Shown here: positions 1-7,974 of the stretch, piece by piece | How positions within the stretch are numbered: the stretch's first letter is position 1 | Layout of the letters: each line of letters opens with the position of its first letter | Origin: Mycobacterium sp. 852014-50255_SCH5639931 | GTDB taxonomy: Bacteria > Actinomycetota > Actinomycetes > Mycobacteriales > Mycobacteriaceae | Assembly (NCBI RefSeq): GCF_001665605.1 | Contig: NZ_LZSV01000002.1 | Location: forward strand, 422,825-486,824 | Length of the DNA stretch: 64,000 nucleotides | Direction: 5' to 3' | Notes under the pieces: model-generated | What the model was told of the DNA's origin: nothing | The model's input: the letters and a program-made list of their open reading frames with translations, nothing else | Database searches by the model: none | Program-made: the position numbers and the translations under genes

Positions 1-1347
1 GCAACGTTCTGCCTGGTTGTCTACTGGGTGAAGCGCGAGGGGCTGGCGGGGGTGACGCTGTTTCTGGCGTTCGCGGCGCTGCCGGAGGGATTGCACATCG
101 GCAAAGTGATTGGGCCGGTGGCGATCTACGCGTACCAGGTAGCCGCGGTGCTGGCGACCGGCTATCTCCTCCCGATCGTCAGACCGCGGTTCAAGGATTT
201 CCTGCTGCCGGGGATGTTCGTGCTGACGGTCGTGTATTTCACTGTGGTCGGGTTTCAGATGGGGCATGACGCCACGATGGTGCTACACGAATCGACGACT
301 TTGATCGAGATGGTCATCGGGTTCGTGCTGGCGCTGTTGATCGTGTACGGCGGCTACCTGAAGTTCTGCATGCGCGTGATGGTCGTGACGCTGTGGTTCT
401 CGGCGGCGATGGCGATCTTCAGTTCGTTGCATGCCATCCGGCTGGCCGGCCGGGCCGAAAGCCTGGAGGGCGCGACGGGCGCAGGTCAAGCCCTCCGCAT
501 CGTCCTATCCACCCAGACGCCGGCCACCGCAGCGCTCACCGCGCTGGTCGCCGCGTCGATTATCGGTCGCGTCCGGCCGATGACGTTCCTGGCCTTCGGC
601 CCGCCGGCGCTGATCATTTCGCTGCTGGCCTTCTCGCGGAACACGCTGATCGCCGTGGCGGTGGGCGCGACCGTCGCCTTCTTCGCCAACTTCGGCTGGC
701 GGGCCCTGCGGCGTACGGCCGCCGTGGCCGCTGTCAGCGCGGGTGTGGCCGCGCTGATATTGCCGGCGTCGCTGTTCCTGCTGCAGCAGTCGGAGGCGGG
801 GTCGTGGCTCAGCGACCAGTTCACCGCGTTCAATCAGCGGGTGTTCGGCGGGGTTTCGGCCAGTGCGCTCGCCACCGACGAATCGACACTGGACCGGCTG
901 CGGGAAGTCGCGCGGCTCAACGCCGCGATCGCCCAGGCGCCGGTGTTCGGCCACGGCCTGGGTTACGCCTACCAGTTGCCGTCCGGCAACGATCCGAAGG
1001 CCTTCGCCTGGACGCTGGGCCCCACCTACTCCCACCTCTTCTACCAATGGTGGCTGGCCAAGGCCGGGGCCGTGGGCATGGCGGCGTTCGCCTGGATCGC
1101 GTTGACACCGATTGTCCGGGCGCTGCGCTGCGCGACGATGCCGGCGAAGATCAGCGCGGCGGTCTGCGCCGGTCTGCTCGCGATATCCGCGGTCTGGCCA
1201 TTGCCCGAAATGCCCATGGACGCACTGGCTTTGGGGCTGGCCCTCGGAACGGCCATGGGATTCGCCGGTCTACGGCACAGGAACTCCGAAGCGGACCAGG
1301 CGGACGCCGACGCGGCGCCGGCGCTGGCCGCTGCCGGCGGAAAATGA
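1..1347 (+). CDS. O-antigen polymerase/ligase-like membrane protein (Wzy/WaaL type), 5'-truncated by the window edge
   Basis: The reading frame is open to base 1 without a stop, so the true start probably lies upstream; the first possible start inside the window is GTG at 28, giving 439 residues. The product is very hydrophobic, with about ten membrane segments, a larger loop around residues 255-340 (containing the TYSHLFYQWWLAKAG stretch), and an alanine/aspartate-rich cytosolic tail. This layout is typical of Wzy polymerases and WaaL ligases, which join undecaprenyl-linked glycan units at the outer face of the membrane; those families have little sequence identity, so the call rests on topology and neighbours. 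The stop overlaps the next gene's start (ATGA), which points to translational coupling with the glycosyltransferase that follows. Polymerase is favoured over ligase only because a flippase and an initiating transferase lie nearby. Confidence 0.7.
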   Translation, partial: ATFCLVVYWVKREGLAGVTLFLAFAALPEGLHIGKVIGPVAIYAYQVAAVLATGYLLPIVRPRFKDFLLPGMFVLTVVYFTVVGFQMGHDATMVLHESTTLIEMVIGFVLALLIVYGGYLKFCMRVMVVTLWFSAAMAIFSSLHAIRLAGRAESLEGATGAGQALRIVLSTQTPATAALTALVAASIIGRVRPMTFLAFGPPALIISLLAFSRNTLIAVAVGATVAFFANFGWRALRRTAAVAAVSAGVAALILPASLFLLQQSEAGSWLSDQFTAFNQRVFGGVSASALATDESTLDRLREVARLNAAIAQAPVFGHGLGYAYQLPSGNDPKAFAWTLGPTYSHLFYQWWLAKAGAVGMAAFAWIALTPIVRALRCATMPAKISAAVCAGLLAISAVWPLPEMPMDALALGLALGTAMGFAGLRHRNSEADQADADAAPALAAAGGK

Positions 1348-2357
1348 TTGCGGTCACTCACGTCGGGCCCGACATGTACAGCTTCGGCGGCACGCAGTCC
1401 GTGATACGAGTCATCCGCGACAACAGGATCGGTGCCGACGAAATTCGCGTCCTGTCGACGTGGAACGGGCGCCACCACGCCAAGAATCTGTGGCTCACCG
1501 CGCGCGCGGGGGCCGCGCTGGCCCGGGCGCCGCGCGGGGGCGTCGTGCACTTCCATATGTCGAACGGCGGCGCCTGGCTGCGCGAAGGGCCGCTGATCCG
1601 CCTCGCGCGGGCGCGTGGCTTCCGGGTCGTCGTGACCATCCACGGCTCCGACTTTCCGCAATTCTCCCGGTCGCACCCCCATTTCGTGGGCTCGACGCTG
1701 AGGAAGGCGGACCATCTCATCGTCTTGTCGGAGGAAGCGCGTGCCGCCGCGAGATGGGTTGCGCCCGCGGTGCCGGTGTCGATCGTGGCCAACCCGGTCG
1801 TCATCGATCGAGACGCGCCCGGGGCCGGCTCGACACCGCCCGTCGTGCTTTTCGCCGGCACCATTGGTCGCCGCAAGGGCGTCGACACGCTGGTCTCGGC
1901 CTGGCGGCTGCTGCTGGCCGAGGGCATCGAAGGGCGTTGCCGCATAGTCGGTGTCGTCGACGACTACACGCCGCCGCCAACCGAGCGTCTCAGCGTCGAG
2001 CCCCCGGTACATCCGGACCGGGTCCGCGAGCTACTCCGGTCGGTCCGCGTGGTGACGCTGCCGTCGTTCTCCGAGGCAATGCCGATGATCCTGACCGAGG
2101 CCCTCGCCGGCGGGCGGCCGTTCGTGGCGACTCCGGTCGGTGGCACGCCGGAGATCGCCTCGGACGCGGGCATGCTCGTCCCCGCCGGTGACGCGTCCGC
2201 GTTGGCGGCGGCGATCGGCCGGTACCTGCGTGACCCGGAGCTGGCCGAGCGTGACGGGCGTCGCGGTCAGGAACACATCGCGGCGACACGGAGCCCGCGG
2301 ATCATCGACGCGGAGCTGCGCCGGATTTACGAGGGCTGCGGTGTTAGAGCAAGTTGA
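1344..2357 (+). CDS. Glycosyltransferase family 4 (GT-B fold)
   Basis: 337 residues starting at an ATG that overlaps the previous stop by 4 bp. The N-terminal half has the GGTQ loop (residues 15-18) of a GT-B acceptor domain. The C-terminal half has FAGTIGRRKGVD (170-181), the start of a Glycos_transf_1 domain, and the EX7E-type motif SEAMPMILTEAL with Glu244 and Glu252, which binds the nucleotide-sugar donor in GT4 retaining enzymes. No signal peptide is visible, so it should act on the cytosolic face and add one sugar to a polyprenyl-linked intermediate. Donor and acceptor cannot be read from the sequence. It is the second gene of a tightly packed four-gene plus-strand operon. Confidence 0.85.
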   Translation: MIAVTHVGPDMYSFGGTQSVIRVIRDNRIGADEIRVLSTWNGRHHAKNLWLTARAGAALARAPRGGVVHFHMSNGGAWLREGPLIRLARARGFRVVVTIHGSDFPQFSRSHPHFVGSTLRKADHLIVLSEEARAAARWVAPAVPVSIVANPVVIDRDAPGAGSTPPVVLFAGTIGRRKGVDTLVSAWRLLLAEGIEGRCRIVGVVDDYTPPPTERLSVEPPVHPDRVRELLRSVRVVTLPSFSEAMPMILTEALAGGRPFVATPVGGTPEIASDAGMLVPAGDASALAAAIGRYLRDPELAERDGRRGQEHIAATRSPRIIDAELRRIYEGCGVRAS

Positions 2358-3300
2358 GCTCGAGGGGTCGCAGCTGAGAGTGAGCGCTGTGGGCTTCGGA
2401 TGCGGCGGTCTGATGCAGTCGCCGTCCCGCCGGGAACGGATGGCCGTGCTGGGCGCCGCGGTGCACAGCGGCATCACGCACTTCGACACCGCACGGATGT
2501 ATGGCCTGGGCAGGGCGGAGGCGGAACTGGGGGCGTTCCTGCGGACGGTCCCGCGCGACACCGTCACCGTCGCAACCAAATTCGGCATCGACGTCGGGGG
2601 GATGGCGAGGCGCCTCGGCCGGTTTCAGGCTCCGGCGCGGGCACTGCTGCGCAAGGCGCCGGCGCTGCGGCGCGCCGTCAAGCGGCAGCAGGCGACACCC
2701 GAAACCGCCCGCGTGTACGACGCGGTCACCGCGGCCCGCAGCCTCGACGAGAGTCTCGTGGCGCTGGGCATCGATTACGTGGACATCCTGTTCGTTCACG
2801 GCCCACGGCCGGGGGACACCGTGGCCCGCGGTGAACTTCGCGAATTCTTTGAACGTGCCCGCCAGCAGGGCAAGATACGCGCCTGGGGTGTCTCACAGGA
2901 CGAGGGGCTCGACACGGACTTCGCCGCGTCCTTCGCGCCGGAAGGGGTGAGCCAGGTGCGCGCCGACCTGTTCCATCCGCCGCCGCGCCCAGCGGATCTC
3001 GCATTCGGCGTGTTGCAACGTTCGTACGCGGCACTCTCGAACGCGTTGCGGGCCGACGCGGAGTTGGCGCGACGCTGGCGCCAGACCCTCCAGCTCGATC
3101 CGCTCGCTCCCGGGGCGCTGTCCAAGCTGATCCTCGGCTCCTCGGCCGTCGCAACGGGTTGCCGCGCAATCCTTTACAGCACCACCGACCCCCTCCGGGT
3201 CGCCGAAGCGGCCGGTGCGGTCTCGGCGCCGCCGGAACCGGAGACCCTGGAGCGGTTCCTCGCTCTGGTGGCGGAGGTGCGTGGGGGTGCTGCCGCGTGA
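2341..3300 (+). CDS. Aldo/keto reductase family oxidoreductase
   Basis: 319 residues from GTG 2341, overlapping the upstream glycosyltransferase by 17 bp. The aldo/keto reductase catalytic tetrad is visible as Asp49 and Tyr54 (HFDTARMYG), Lys80 (VATKFG) and His153 (ILFVHGP), in a TIM-barrel NAD(P)H enzyme of normal length. The C-terminal part is less conserved: the usual barrel segment that binds the cofactor phosphate is hard to recognise, so cofactor preference is open. It overlaps or abuts a GMC oxidoreductase, so the two may act in sequence on one sugar or polyol used in the glycan; this is inferred from context only. Confidence 0.8.
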   Translation: MLEQVELEGSQLRVSAVGFGCGGLMQSPSRRERMAVLGAAVHSGITHFDTARMYGLGRAEAELGAFLRTVPRDTVTVATKFGIDVGGMARRLGRFQAPARALLRKAPALRRAVKRQQATPETARVYDAVTAARSLDESLVALGIDYVDILFVHGPRPGDTVARGELREFFERARQQGKIRAWGVSQDEGLDTDFAASFAPEGVSQVRADLFHPPPRPADLAFGVLQRSYAALSNALRADAELARRWRQTLQLDPLAPGALSKLILGSSAVATGCRAILYSTTDPLRVAEAAGAVSAPPEPETLERFLALVAEVRGGAAA

Positions 3301-3329
3301 TCCGTGGCCCCCGGGAGTTCGCCCCGAAC

Positions 3330-5000
3330 ATGACGATCCGGACCGACGTTGTGGTCGTCGGGGCCGGTGCGATCGGCATTGCGACGGCGCTGGAACTCGC
3401 GCGATCCGGTGTCCAGGTGGCGTTGATCGAGAGCGGGCTGGAAGGCAAAGACGAAGCGGCCCAGGAGTTGTCGGCACTGGATTCCCGGCAGGACGACGAT
3501 CTCCATGCGCGCAGTGAGCTCATGATCCGTCGGCAGGTTGGCGGGACCACGGCGCTCTGGGGTGGCCGCTGCGTCAAGTTCGACCCCATCGACTTCGAGG
3601 ACCGCCCGCTCACCGCGCAGGCGCCCTGGCCGATCCGATACGACGACGTCGAGCCCTACCTGCAGCGTGCCTGTGATTGGGCGGCGTGTGGTCGGGCGGC
3701 ATTCAACGCGCGGGAGATTCCGGAGCTTGCGCAGCGGGAACTGATCGCCGGGCTGCCCGACGGCGACGTGCGCACAACCGATCTCGAGCGCTGGGCACTA
3801 CCAACGCGTTTCGGCCGCGAGTACCGGGCGGCGCTGCACGATGCGTCCGCCCTGACCGTGTGGACCGGCCTTACCTGCACCGAGATCGTGACGGCACCCG
3901 CCGGTGACTCCGTTGACCACCTCGTGGTCAAGACGCTCGACGGCCGGGAGGGGAGCGTGGTCGCCGCGGATTACGTCATCGCGACCGGTGGTTTGGAGGC
4001 GACCCGCCTGCTGCTCGCCTCGGACCGCCATCACCCGGCGGGTCTGGGAAACGCGGGCGGCCACCTCGGGCGCTGGTACATGTCGCACGTCGAAGGCCGG
4101 GTCGCGCGCGTGCAATTCACCACCGATCAGGTCAGCTACGCCTACGAGCGGGACGGCGACGGGGTGTACGTGCGCCGGCGCTTCACCCTCGATCCGGGTC
4201 TGCAGCGCGACGCCGGGTTGCCGAATGCCGCCGTGTGGCTGGTCAATCCGCCGATCAGCGACCCGGGGCATGGAAGCGGCATCCTTTCCGGCGTCTATCT
4301 CACCCTGATCTCCCCGATCGGCCGCTTCCTGCTCGCGGAGGCCATCCGTGCGAAGCACACCCAAACCGACGGTCCGCCGCGGATCCTCGCGCACCTGCGC
4401 AACATCGTGCGGGACCTGTTCCCGTCGATCCGGTTTGCGATCACGTTCTCCTATGCCCGCTTCGTCCGCAGGGGCCGCAAGGCGCCGGGCTTTTTCGTGA
4501 AGAGCGCGGACAATCGATATCTGCTGCACTACCACGGCGAGCATCTTCCGCATTGGGAGAGCCGCGTCGAGCTTGCCGACGACCGCGACGCCCTCGGCAT
4601 GCGCAGGATCCGCACTCATATCCACTTCTCCGACGACGACTACCAAAGCGTGCGCAGGGCCATCGCCGCGATCGATGAACACCTCCGCCGCCACGGCGCC
4701 GGGCGCGTGGAGTGGCTGACCGACGACGTCGAGGGCGCGGTGCGCGTGTTCTTGGCCGGGCACGCCGGCTACCACCAGGCCGGAACGACGCGCATGTCGC
4801 ACACTCCCGATGGCGGCGTCGTCGACCCAGATTTGCAGGTTCACGGCGTGCGCGGGCTGTACGTGGCGAGCACGTCTGTCCTGCCGACGTCGAGCCAGGC
4901 CAACCCGACCCTGTTGGGCATTGCGTTGGGTGTCCGGCTCGCCGATCACCTTAAGAAGGCTCGAATGGCCTGTGAGCGTTCAGATCCCAGGACGGCGTAG
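3330..5000 (+). CDS. GMC-family FAD-dependent oxidoreductase
   Basis: 556 residues from ATG 3330. An in-frame GTG at 3297, overlapping the previous stop as GTGA, would add 11 residues; ATG 3330 is preferred because it puts the FAD-binding strand (DVVVVGAGAIG, 6-16) at the usual distance from the N-terminus. The C-terminal GMC domain is clear: HQAGTTRM near residue 480, followed by the VASTSVLPTSSQANPT stretch that carries the flavin-proximal catalytic region. Such enzymes oxidise alcohols or sugars, for example glucose or choline; the substrate here is not evident. There is no signal peptide, so it is probably cytosolic. It is the last gene of the plus-strand operon and meets the minus-strand glycosyltransferase with 5 bp between stops. 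Confidence 0.85.
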   Translation: MTIRTDVVVVGAGAIGIATALELARSGVQVALIESGLEGKDEAAQELSALDSRQDDDLHARSELMIRRQVGGTTALWGGRCVKFDPIDFEDRPLTAQAPWPIRYDDVEPYLQRACDWAACGRAAFNAREIPELAQRELIAGLPDGDVRTTDLERWALPTRFGREYRAALHDASALTVWTGLTCTEIVTAPAGDSVDHLVVKTLDGREGSVVAADYVIATGGLEATRLLLASDRHHPAGLGNAGGHLGRWYMSHVEGRVARVQFTTDQVSYAYERDGDGVYVRRRFTLDPGLQRDAGLPNAAVWLVNPPISDPGHGSGILSGVYLTLISPIGRFLLAEAIRAKHTQTDGPPRILAHLRNIVRDLFPSIRFAITFSYARFVRRGRKAPGFFVKSADNRYLLHYHGEHLPHWESRVELADDRDALGMRRIRTHIHFSDDDYQSVRRAIAAIDEHLRRHGAGRVEWLTDDVEGAVRVFLAGHAGYHQAGTTRMSHTPDGGVVDPDLQVHGVRGLYVASTSVLPTSSQANPTLLGIALGVRLADHLKKARMACERSDPRTA

Positions 5001-5005
5001 GCAGG

Positions 5006-6064
5006 TCAGCGCCGACTGGCCAGCACCCGGGCGATGACATCCAAAAAGCGCTCCGCGACGATGTCGACGTCGCAATGCTGCGCGTAGTAGCGCGCCGCCT
5101 CGGCGCCGCGCTGCGCCGCGACCGACGGGTCGGCCAGCAGGTCGAAGGCGGCGGCGAGCCCGGCGACATCGTCGACACCGATCGGGGGACAGCCGGGAGG
5201 CTGGTACTCGGGCAGACCACCGGACGTTGACACGATCGGCATCACACCCAGCTGCATGGAGAGCACCTGCACGCCGCTTTGCGACGCGCGCCGATAATGC
5301 GAGACCGAACCTTTCGCGGCGGCCAGGATCGGAATGACGTCGGCGTAGCGGTAGCTGCCGTTGCGCCAGCGCGTGTGTTTGGGCAGGGCGGCGGGGTCCA
5401 GGGGCCCGTCGCCGATGAGCACCAGGTTGTCACCGCGCCAGCCGCCGCCGACGATATGGCGCTGCCACGCCTCGAGCACGACGTCGACGTTCTTGTACGG
5501 GTTGAGCCGGCCGAACATGACGAAATCCCGGCGTCCCTCGGGGCCCACGAATGGTGGAACGCGTTGCGGGTCAATATCACTGGCGAGCGGCACGACATAC
5601 ACGGGGGTGCCCGCGACGTCGCGGCGCGCCGCGACGGCTGCCGCGACGTACTGGCTGTAGGTGATGGTGGCCGCCGAGCGGGCGCCCCACCGGTCGAACA
5701 CCGCGCGTTCGTAGGACGGGACCCGTTCGTCGGGGTCGTGCGGCCGGTCGTCGTGCACCACCTGGATGCGGGGAACCTGCCCGGCCAACGCGATCCAGCG
5801 GGGATCGCGGACGATCTCGGCGATCACGACGTCGGGTCGAAACTCACGGATCCGGCGCCACGCCTTGAAGGTCGGGACCCAAGTCGCGGCGCTTTTGAAC
5901 CGCGGATCGAGCACCAGCTCGTACTCACGGGCGGCGTCCGACTCGGGGTGCCGGTCGGAGGTCACCAGCAACACGTCGGCTCCGCGCCGCAGCAGCCCCT
6001 CGGCCTGCACCCGCACCGCCGGCCGTGTCCAGGGCGAAAGCCAAAGCACCCGGGGCGATTTCAT
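5006..6064 (-). CDS. Glycosyltransferase family 4
   Basis: 352 residues. The start ATG (6064) overlaps the stop of the upstream methyltransferase gene by 4 bp, so the two are translationally coupled. A GT-B enzyme: the N-terminal acceptor half begins RVLWLSPWTRPAVRVQAEG, and the donor half has FVMFGRLNPYKNVDVVLEAW (about 207-226) and a later SGGLPEYQPP segment. The usual EX7E glutamates are less clear (SQSGVQVLSMQLGVMPIVS), so catalysis by the second Glu needs confirming. It is presumed to add a sugar to the same glycan as its neighbours. Confidence 0.8.
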   Translation of the reverse strand: MKSPRVLWLSPWTRPAVRVQAEGLLRRGADVLLVTSDRHPESDAAREYELVLDPRFKSAATWVPTFKAWRRIREFRPDVVIAEIVRDPRWIALAGQVPRIQVVHDDRPHDPDERVPSYERAVFDRWGARSAATITYSQYVAAAVAARRDVAGTPVYVVPLASDIDPQRVPPFVGPEGRRDFVMFGRLNPYKNVDVVLEAWQRHIVGGGWRGDNLVLIGDGPLDPAALPKHTRWRNGSYRYADVIPILAAAKGSVSHYRRASQSGVQVLSMQLGVMPIVSTSGGLPEYQPPGCPPIGVDDVAGLAAAFDLLADPSVAAQRGAEAARYYAQHCDVDIVAERFLDVIARVLASRR

Positions 6065-6882
6065 TGCTCGTTGTCGGCCTTCAGGAAGACGTCGGCGTCG
6101 GTCCACATCCGGGTCTGAAGTGCGCGTCGCGGCAGGCCCTCGAGGAGGCCGGTGATGCGGGGCGAGGCCAGCAGCCGCCAGGCCAGCGGATTGATTTCCG
6201 CCCGGGTCCAAATGTGCAGCCCCATGCCCCCGAGCTGCCACCACCGCGTTTTGGAGGTGTGGAACTGCATGCCTAATTGCTTTCCGATGAACGCCAACGT
6301 CGATCTCTGATAGAAGGTGATGTGCTGGCCGGTGGCAAAGGCGTAGTACATCCATTCCTCCGGCGGCGGGGGCCGGCCGTCGAAGAGTTCGGTCGTAAAC
6401 ACGATGGAGTCGGTGCCCGTGGTCTCCAGCAATTCGGCAACGAATCCGACCGGGTCGGCGAGATGCTCCATCACCTCGAAGGCGGTGACCACCGTGTACG
6501 GCGGGCCCGGACCCGCGTCCGCCTCGAAGCCTTGCGCGGTCAGGTTGGGGGAGTGCTTGTCGGTCCAGTAATAGTCGAAGCCGATGTCCCGCATCAGGCG
6601 GGTGAAAACACCGTAGCCCCCGGCCGCGTCGAGAAACCGGCCGCGGCGATCGAAGAAGAAGTACAGCAGCACCGACATCGCCCGTGCAAGATACTGATTG
6701 CGCCACAGCATGGTGGTGTCCGCCGCCGCGATGGGGCTGGCATAGGCCTCGTCCAGCCAATGCGGCTCTTCGGTCTGCAGACCGCCGCAGTTGTCGCAGA
6801 GGTAGTACTTGCAGTCGTATTTGGCGAGGATCTGGTGAGTGAACGCCAGACTGGTGCTCGAATTGCAGATGCGGCAGAACAT
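6061..6882 (-). CDS. SAM-dependent methyltransferase with N-terminal zinc ribbon
   Basis: 273 residues. ATG 6882 is chosen because a strong GGGAGGG Shine-Dalgarno lies about 10 bp upstream and the protein then starts directly with a zinc-ribbon pair, CRIC (residues 3-6) and CDNC (about 27-30). The Rossmann methyltransferase core follows: FLDAAGGYGVFTRLM (motif I) and VVTAFEVMEHLADP, the motif of class I sugar or small-molecule methyltransferases. This CxxC-plus-methyltransferase architecture is common in surface-polysaccharide loci, where it methylates a sugar. It is the first gene of a two-gene minus-strand unit with the GT4 gene. Confidence 0.8.
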   Translation of the reverse strand: MFCRICNSSTSLAFTHQILAKYDCKYYLCDNCGGLQTEEPHWLDEAYASPIAAADTTMLWRNQYLARAMSVLLYFFFDRRGRFLDAAGGYGVFTRLMRDIGFDYYWTDKHSPNLTAQGFEADAGPGPPYTVVTAFEVMEHLADPVGFVAELLETTGTDSIVFTTELFDGRPPPPEEWMYYAFATGQHITFYQRSTLAFIGKQLGMQFHTSKTRWWQLGGMGLHIWTRAEINPLAWRLLASPRITGLLEGLPRRALQTRMWTDADVFLKADNEQ

Positions 6883-7072
6883 GCCTATCAAACCCTCCCG
6901 AGCATGACCCGCGCCTTGAGCAAACACCGGGACAATGGAGAACCTACGGCACCTTCGACGCTATCGGCAAGCAAATCACCGCCGAATTTCGGCGCGGACG
7001 GGCGTTGTGCAGCACCGCTATTCACCGAATGCCGGGAATAGTCGCCCGGGGCCGTGATAGCTTTGGTCTCCG
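6883..7072. promoter_or_regulatory. Divergent promoter region between methyltransferase and 7073 gene
   Basis: 190 bp separate two divergent starts, so promoters for both polysaccharide transcription units should lie here. The only clear signal is the GGGAGGG ribosome-binding site of the methyltransferase gene at its left end. No convincing -35/-10 pair or palindrome was seen by eye. Confidence 0.45.
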
Positions 7073-7939
7073 ATGGCCAGAAGCGCTACACCGCCGCCGA
7101 AAGAGACGCTCCGGCAGAAGGTCCGGCGCATTCTCGGCAGTGAAACGCGGGACCAGCTCAAGGATCTGATCCTTTTCGATCATTCCCAGTCGCTGAAGGC
7201 GAACCATCCCAACCCGCTCAACCGCGCGGGCAAGAAGTGTTTTTCGGCGACCGATGAGGACGGAATAACGCTGGAGATCCTGCGCCGTATCGGCCGGCTC
7301 GACGGCGGTGTCTTCGCGGAGTTCGGTGTGGGCGACGGGACGGAGAACAACACCCTGATCCTTGCGGCCCTGGGCTGGAAGGGCTTCTGGATCGGGGGAC
7401 AGGACCTGGCCGTGGCCGTCGAGAACCACCCGCGGTTCGCCTACGAGAAGGCGTGGATAACCGCGGACAATATCGTTGCGCTGGGCCGGTCCTGCCTGCA
7501 GAGGATCGACGCCGCGGGGGTCGACGTGGTTTCCCTCGACCTGGACGGCAACGACATCTACCTGGTCGAGAAACTCCTGGCCGATGGCATCCGTCCCAAA
7601 CTCTTCATCGTCGAATACAACGGGAAGTTCCCCCCGCCGGTGAAGTTTCAGATCGCCTACGATCCCGAGCACGTGTGGCAGTCCGACGACTATTTCGGGG
7701 CGTCACTGAGCAGTTATGCCGAGCTGTTCGCCCGCTTCGACTACCGCCTGGTCTGCTGCAACTCCCACTCCGGTTCCGACGCGTTCTTCATCGACACCGC
7801 CCTGTCCGAGTACTTCGCCGATGTGCCGACGGACATCGAACAGCTTTACGTGGAGCCCAGGTATTTCCTGTACAGCGGGTTCGGACAGCACAAGACGTCG
7901 CCCCGCACCGTGGCCAAGATCCTCCGATACGAGCGGTAG
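7073..7939 (+). CDS. Uncharacterised protein with methyltransferase-like Rossmann motifs, in polysaccharide locus
   Basis: 288 residues from ATG 7073. I do not recognise a characterised family. The middle contains GGVFAEFGVGDGTENNTL (about 81-98), resembling the glycine-rich motif I of SAM-dependent methyltransferases, then VVSLDLDGNDIYLVEKL and LFIVEYNGKFPPP, an acidic-strand arrangement similar to FkbM-type enzymes. The last third, with the YDPEHVWQSDDYFGASL segment, looks like a conserved family signature. There is no signal peptide or membrane segment. It stands alone on the plus strand between two minus-strand units of the locus and converges on the large glycosyltransferase gene with 35 bp between stops. 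A role in modifying the glycan is inferred from position only. Confidence 0.7.
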   Translation: MARSATPPPKETLRQKVRRILGSETRDQLKDLILFDHSQSLKANHPNPLNRAGKKCFSATDEDGITLEILRRIGRLDGGVFAEFGVGDGTENNTLILAALGWKGFWIGGQDLAVAVENHPRFAYEKAWITADNIVALGRSCLQRIDAAGVDVVSLDLDGNDIYLVEKLLADGIRPKLFIVEYNGKFPPPVKFQIAYDPEHVWQSDDYFGASLSSYAELFARFDYRLVCCNSHSGSDAFFIDTALSEYFADVPTDIEQLYVEPRYFLYSGFGQHKTSPRTVAKILRYER

Positions 7940-7974
7940 GGCGTTGCGCGAGAGTAATTTTCTCCGGCGCGCAT

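Noticed and set aside
393..1343. Upstream extension of the first GT4 gene
   Set aside because: The frame is open, but lies over the polymerase gene in another frame; its Arg/Gly/Pro-rich translation is typical of high-GC shadow coding.
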